This document shows positions 60,596-64,000 of a DNA stretch of 64,000 nucleotides, piece after piece. The position numbers and the translations under genes are program-made. The DNA lies in contig NZ_JADEUF010000001.1 in NCBI RefSeq assembly GCF_015163655.1, positions 62,001-126,000 of the forward strand. The letters run 5' to 3'. The stretch comes from Xenorhabdus griffiniae. GTDB taxonomy: Bacteria > Pseudomonadota > Gammaproteobacteria > Enterobacterales > Enterobacteriaceae. Each line of letters opens with the position of its first letter. The first letter of the stretch is position 1. The notes under the pieces were generated by a model. It searched no databases, was not told the origin of the DNA, and saw only the letters and a program-made list of their open reading frames with translations.

Positions 60596-60932
60596 ATGAG
60601 CAAAGTACCAGGATATTTTTATGGATATCGAAGATTTGCCGTAGACAGAGACTGGTTGCGTGAGCAGGAAGAACTGCGTTATCAGAAACGAACAGTTTGA
60701 AGCATGGTCAAAAAAATGGATCACTATCACCCGACTTAAACAAGATCGTTTGTGGACTGACGGCGCGATTAAGCGTTGGCTGGGTCAGCCCCAAAAACAG
60801 GGTAAATACAAGGTGTTCTCGGTTGAGGCGGTGATAGCAGCAGAGAAATTAAAAGAATTTCAGGAATGGCGACAGCCTCGGATTGAAAAAATGATCGCCC
60901 GTTTCAACCACTACATGCTCCCGTTTGTGTAA
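60596..60932 (+). pseudogene. Small basic gene apparently split by a frameshift
   Basis: Frame one from the ATG at 60596 gives MSKVPGYFYGYRRFAVDRDW...YQKRTV and stops at 60700. Frame two, overlapping from 60660, goes on as NEQFEAWSKKWITITRLKQDRLWTDGAIKRWLGQPQKQGKYKVF...ARFNHYMLPFV. The two read as one continuous 110-residue DNA-binding-like protein (excisionase/AlpA-like feel) if one base is shifted near 60690. Translation of the second part alone from GTG at 60660 is the alternative. Confidence 0.5.
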
Positions 60933-61034
60933 GATTCGGCGCACCTCAATGCTACTGGAGACATCATTGTCAATCCGCCGATCCCCCTTCACCCTGCCAA
61001 GCCGTCTTTTAGCAGGCTGTCTTCTATTTTTTTA

Positions 61035-61331
61035 CTATTCTGTTTTGTCACCTCTATAAACAAAATAAAGAAATTCTTGCAAAATATCACAAAGCTTACT
61101 ATGGTCATCAAAATGTGTTTGTGTTTGTGTTTGTGAGCATAGTTTAAACGCAATTTTATTCCATAGAGTAAATATTCCTGTAGCTATGAGATAATGCTCT
61201 TCGGCAAATCTTTTATTAGCTTTAGCATTAGCATTAGCTTTAGCTTTAGCTTTAGCTTTTGTAAATTGTTCCATTAACAATTGCTCAGTGATTATTGTAA
61301 AATTAGTATAATCAGATTCTTTCATATTCAT
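61035..61331 (-). CDS. Hypothetical protein with hexanucleotide-repeat tracts
   Basis: 98 residues, not recognised. Contains TKAKAKAKANANAKANKRF and SQTQTQTHFD, both encoded by 6-bp tandem repeats. Helical elsewhere. It follows two small genes on the same strand. Confidence 0.6.
   Translation of the reverse strand: MNMKESDYTNFTIITEQLLMEQFTKAKAKAKANANAKANKRFAEEHYLIATGIFTLWNKIAFKLCSQTQTQTHFDDHSKLCDILQEFLYFVYRGDKTE
61114..61135. repeat. TGTGTT hexanucleotide repeat, about 3.7 copies
   Basis: Encodes the Q-T-Q-T-Q-T tract of the 98-residue protein. Six-base units change length without shifting frame. Confidence 0.85.
61216..61257. repeat. TTAGC[TA] hexanucleotide repeat, 7 copies
   Basis: Seven uninterrupted units with only T/A variation at the last base, encoding K-A/N-A on the minus strand. 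A likely site of replication slippage. Confidence 0.9.
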
Positions 61332-61339
61332 TCACCTAT

Positions 61340-61666
61340 TCAATATCTTCTAAACAAAAGGAGAACATCTTCCGATAATTGATAATTTGATTTGGTATTT
61401 AAACGGCTTTTTCTCTCATGATATATAGTTCCATCCGGCGTTATATGCTTAGTCATTAAAATACCAACTTTACTTAAACGACTACATAAACTTGACAAAT
61501 TTTCCTTTGTAGCTTTAGTTACATTGGCTAATTCATCAATGCTAACCAAGTTCACACTACCATCATCATCACATTTATCAAGCATATAAAAAAGTACCGC
61601 TATAGCAGTTCCCTTTCTGCCCGTGTGGGAAAAAATTTCACCAATCTCTGAAAAGCTAAATCTCAT
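61340..61666 (-). CDS. Putative winged-helix regulator
   Basis: 108 residues. SIDELANVTKATKENLSSLCSRLSKVGILMTKHITPDGTIYHER has the helix-helix-wing layout of replication-initiator or MarR-like wHTH domains. Overlaps the next gene by 4 bp. Could control replication or the transfer genes. Confidence 0.65.
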   Translation of the reverse strand: MRFSFSEIGEIFSHTGRKGTAIAVLFYMLDKCDDDGSVNLVSIDELANVTKATKENLSSLCSRLSKVGILMTKHITPDGTIYHERKSRLNTKSNYQLSEDVLLLFRRY

Positions 61667-62127
61667 GCAAACTTACCTAATTTCTTCTCATACCATTTGA
61701 CAACGTTAAAACGTTCCATTTCCTCAATTGCAGCACATAACCACCCTGTAACCGCAACATGAGAAGCAAGACGCTGAGGCAGCAGCATAAGTAAGTCTGC
61801 TAGCTGTGTTGATTTATTCATTGTTAAAAATAGAGTTGCGAAACCTGCCCACTCTTCATCGTTTGAAGGCATCCATTCGGACTCAAGTAACATTGACAAT
61901 GCTGCTTTAGCCGCCCATAATGGAGTTTCGACTTTTCCTATATTCCATGATGTTAGAGTTGTACCCAATACTGATTTATCACGTCTGATAAAACCATTTG
62001 TAACAGCAACTTCAGTTAATCGCATAGCTCCCTGGGCAGCAGATAAGTCCGTCCCCATAATCCAAATTTTAACAACCTTAGCCCGAAACGATCTGGACAT
62101 TGTAATTAGTGGAGTTTGATTTATCAT
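61663..62127 (-). CDS. Hypothetical 154-residue ICE protein
   Basis: Not recognised. Mostly helical with many Trp/Leu; no membrane segment or signal peptide. MSRSFRAKVVKIWIMGTDLSAAQGAMRLTEVAV may be the true start ten codons in. Co-translated with the winged-helix gene downstream, so related in function. Confidence 0.65.
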   Translation of the reverse strand: MINQTPLITMSRSFRAKVVKIWIMGTDLSAAQGAMRLTEVAVTNGFIRRDKSVLGTTLTSWNIGKVETPLWAAKAALSMLLESEWMPSNDEEWAGFATLFLTMNKSTQLADLLMLLPQRLASHVAVTGWLCAAIEEMERFNVVKWYEKKLGKFA

Positions 62128-62223
62128 AATTCAACCTTGTTTTTTAACTGTCGACTAGTCTTCTTACCAGGTTCTGACTGGTAGGCACATTTACGTTCCT
62201 GCCAGTCATATGAACTTAGTTAA

Positions 62224-63294
62224 TCAGCAACCAATATTGCAATTGATAAAACTTAATAAATGACTCCCCGCTGCACGTTGCGACTTTAGATCAGCTCTGA
62301 TTGTTCCACGCTCAGGGTCAACACAAATACCTTTCCAATTTTCAATACGAAAAAATGCATCACGTTTAGTCTCATTCATTATACATGCGACCCCATTGAT
62401 TTTAACAATAACATCTTCAATACACTTCTCCTCCTTCAACAGCTCACATACAGCAAAGGAAAACGCATTAACTAATACACCATGAAATGTTATGTGTCCT
62501 TTTCGGTAATCTAAGCTGTGAACTTTACTATGTCCCTCAGTCAAACCAGTCAGGTAGGCCCAAGAACTCCATATTGCAACAGCTTGAGTTTTAATAGTTT
62601 CTGATAAAATGTCTTCAGTAGGTACACAAAATATACGTTTAGTAGCATCATATAATGCTTTGAAGCTAATTAGCATATTGCTTTTGCTAGGAATAACGTT
62701 ATGTTCATAATCAACCCACTCAGAAACAGCTTTAATTTCTTTTATCCAATATCGGGTTAAATGGCTGTAATCCTCACGATTATTATACGCAAGATTAATT
62801 GCAGCTGAAGGTTTTGACGCATTACTATTAATATCTGAAAAAAATTGTTGTCGTGTTTCAAGATCTAAATTTTCAGTAAGTGTTATTGAAATATAATCAT
62901 TAACATCTCTCTGTTTGCAAAATTCAATAATTCCATACGCCCTATGTTGCCCATCAAATAGAGTAATATCGGCATCCATTGGAATTTTTAAAATTCCAAT
63001 ACGTGTATCATTTCCCACTTCGTCAAATTCAATATCACTGTCAATATTACCAACAAGAGGAGGAAGAATATAAGGGATTTTATTATCAAAAGATTTAATC
63101 AAATACTGAGATATTTTTTTAGCTCGATTTTTATTTAATTCTCTTTGAGAACGTGACATTACGTGCTGACTATTATCAAAAGCAAGCAAACGTTTTAGTT
63201 GCCTCATAGGAATAACTAATGAATATTGTATTTCACTAGCCTGAAATGAACGAATGGCAGGAATATTCCAAGTATATTTTTTATTTTCCAACAT
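62224..63294 (-). CDS. dndB: DndB-like DGQHR-domain protein
   Basis: 356 residues from the ATG at 63294 (AGGAG upstream); the frame opens at 63369. DGQHR motif in LFDGQHRAYGIIEF near 115, with FFSDINSNASKPSAAINLAYN downstream, as in DndB, the regulator of DNA phosphorothioation. No dndCDE or dndFGH genes are in the window. In ICEs, lone DGQHR proteins of this kind are common and their roles unknown. Confidence 0.8.
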   Translation of the reverse strand: MLENKKYTWNIPAIRSFQASEIQYSLVIPMRQLKRLLAFDNSQHVMSRSQRELNKNRAKKISQYLIKSFDNKIPYILPPLVGNIDSDIEFDEVGNDTRIGILKIPMDADITLFDGQHRAYGIIEFCKQRDVNDYISITLTENLDLETRQQFFSDINSNASKPSAAINLAYNNREDYSHLTRYWIKEIKAVSEWVDYEHNVIPSKSNMLISFKALYDATKRIFCVPTEDILSETIKTQAVAIWSSWAYLTGLTEGHSKVHSLDYRKGHITFHGVLVNAFSFAVCELLKEEKCIEDVIVKINGVACIMNETKRDAFFRIENWKGICVDPERGTIRADLKSQRAAGSHLLSFINCNIGC

Positions 63295-63365
63295 AATATG
63301 TTTCTCCTGTGAGAAGTGCTGCCGCGAAATATGTTGCAGTGGCCTTCCACTGCAACAAGACGTTA

Positions 63366-63656
63366 TCAAAAATTATATACTACTTTGAAATCTATACAGT
63401 TTGGCATTAATTGCAAAATCTGCTGAACACTAACAACATTATGGCAGCAATAGTTTGCACTCATAATATCCTCAATGGCCCTAAAAAGATCACAGTGACC
63501 AACCGCCCTAAACAGATCCATAGGATTAGCGCTATAACTACCTACAGGAACCCATAAGTCGCTATTAGCTCCACTTAACACAGAATGATTACAGAAATGG
63601 ATTGAAGGTATCTCATTTTGTACAGCCAAATTAACTATAATAGATTTACGGGACAT
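63366..63656 (-). CDS. Hypothetical 96-residue protein
   Basis: Not recognised. Contains DLWVPVGSYSANPMDLFRAVGHCDLFRAIEDIMSANYCC. Located directly upstream of the dndB-like gene (about 70 bp to its ATG), probably co-transcribed. Confidence 0.65.
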   Translation of the reverse strand: MSRKSIIVNLAVQNEIPSIHFCNHSVLSGANSDLWVPVGSYSANPMDLFRAVGHCDLFRAIEDIMSANYCCHNVVSVQQILQLMPNCIDFKVVYNF

Positions 63657-63847
63657 AATTTACTCCTATGAGAATGGCTTTTGCCAGGTGATCAAAAACG
63701 GCCTTCCGTTCTTGATAGTTTAAGTATACAACAACACGAATTAATAAATCAATATTGATTATATAAAATAATAATAAAAAATGCATAAAAATTTCCCCCG
63801 AACTAACAGGGGAAATTACTATTCTATCGTGAGTCCGCAAGTCACCG

Positions 63848-64000
63848 TCAAAATGGAATATCATCATCGAAATCCATTGGCGGCTCATTGTTCTGTGGCA
63901 TAGGTGATTGAGCCGAACAAGATGGAGCACTACCACTGAATTGCTGAGAGACTTGTGGCTGCCCCCAATTCTCCTGTGCCCCACTACGATTGCCCAACAT
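63848..64000 (-). CDS. ssb: Single-stranded DNA-binding protein, 5' part outside window
   Basis: Only the C-terminal 50 residues are present: a Gly/Gln/Ser/Pro-rich disordered linker (MLGNRSGAQENWGQP...) and the acidic tip MDFDDDIPF that recruits replication proteins. Plasmid/ICE-type SSB; commonly lies in the maintenance region of this ICE family. The ATG at the window edge is internal (QMLGNR in homologues), so the OB fold lies beyond. Confidence 0.92.
   Translation of the reverse strand: MLGNRSGAQENWGQPQVSQQFSGSAPSCSAQSPMPQNNEPPMDFDDDIPF

Larger units (their letters stand above)
16090..64000. mobile_element. Integrative and conjugative element of the PFGI-1/SPI-7 type in tRNA-Phe (left end; right end outside window)
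   Basis: Starts at the tRNA-Phe 3' end with a tyrosine integrase and a TraI_2/MobH-like gene. It carries a full G-type conjugation module (PilL, TraD, RAQPRD and the PFL_4693-4711 protein set, TraC ATPase, TraG-N) and ends in the window with ssb. A/T content and short unknown genes contrast with the preceding chromosome. Cargo: RiPP cluster, autotransporter, ccdAB, second integrase module. tRNA-Phe is a classic site for this family (SPI-7 uses pheU). Confidence 0.93.

Noticed and set aside
63646-63984. 112-codon frame at the right edge, minus strand
   Set aside because: Out of frame with the clear SSB tail (DDDIPF) that occupies the same DNA.

Overview
The window reads as the chromosome of a Gram-negative enterobacterium of the Morganellaceae, most likely Xenorhabdus (Photorhabdus is the main alternative). 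The left 16 kb carries the enterobacterial blocks proC-yggT-rdgB-hemW, yggN-glsB-yggL-trmB and mutY-yggX-mltC-tRNA-Phe, with proteins close to E. coli in length and motifs. It also holds genes that vary between species: a homoaconitase-type leuCD pair with its own LysR regulator, a YrdC-domain paralogue, a PEBP protein, a siderophore-binding protein and a 2-hydroxyacid dehydrogenase. The organism call is inference from gene content; no database was searched.

From tRNA-Phe (16014-16089) to the right edge the DNA is an integrative and conjugative element (ICE) of the PFGI-1/SPI-7/pKLC102 type (G-class type IV secretion). Its right end lies outside the window. The tRNA-proximal end carries a XerC/D-like integrase, a MobH/TraI_2-like protein that has lost the family's catalytic histidines, and a UvrD-like helicase. 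Next comes a cargo zone (20.8-27 kb) of small unknown genes and an integrase-SGNH hydrolase pair, bracketed by two copies of a hairpin-rich repeat, followed by a ccdAB toxin-antitoxin module.

From 27.0 to 34.3 kb lies the most striking cargo: a compact RiPP locus of the Xye/triceptide type. It has three short XyeA-like precursors sharing a near-identical leader, a radical SAM/SPASM maturase, a peptidase-containing ABC exporter, an HlyD-type adaptor and a periplasmic two-lobed DTGAS aspartic protease. A decayed second protease copy and repeated promoter and terminator segments show that the locus grew by local duplication.

From 34.4 to 60.2 kb is the transfer region: TraG-N, the PFL_4711/4710/4709 proteins, the TraC/VirB4 ATPase, TraB/K/E-like core proteins, RAQPRD protein, TraD, a TraD-linked membrane protein, a lytic transglycosylase and PilL. 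It is interrupted by two cargo blocks. One holds an autotransporter adhesin (39.3-41.7 kb). The other (50.1-53.6 kb) holds a resolvase, a Cro-like regulator, a pilin-like secreted protein and small unknown genes. Three copies of a leader hairpin with a CCCCCA loop precede the autotransporter, the pilin-like gene and a decayed paralogue, suggesting shared control of surface proteins. No type IV pilus genes beyond pilL are seen.

The right end (60.5-64 kb) has small regulatory or unknown genes, an orphan DndB-like DGQHR protein and the 3' end of ssb, as expected for the maintenance module of this ICE family.
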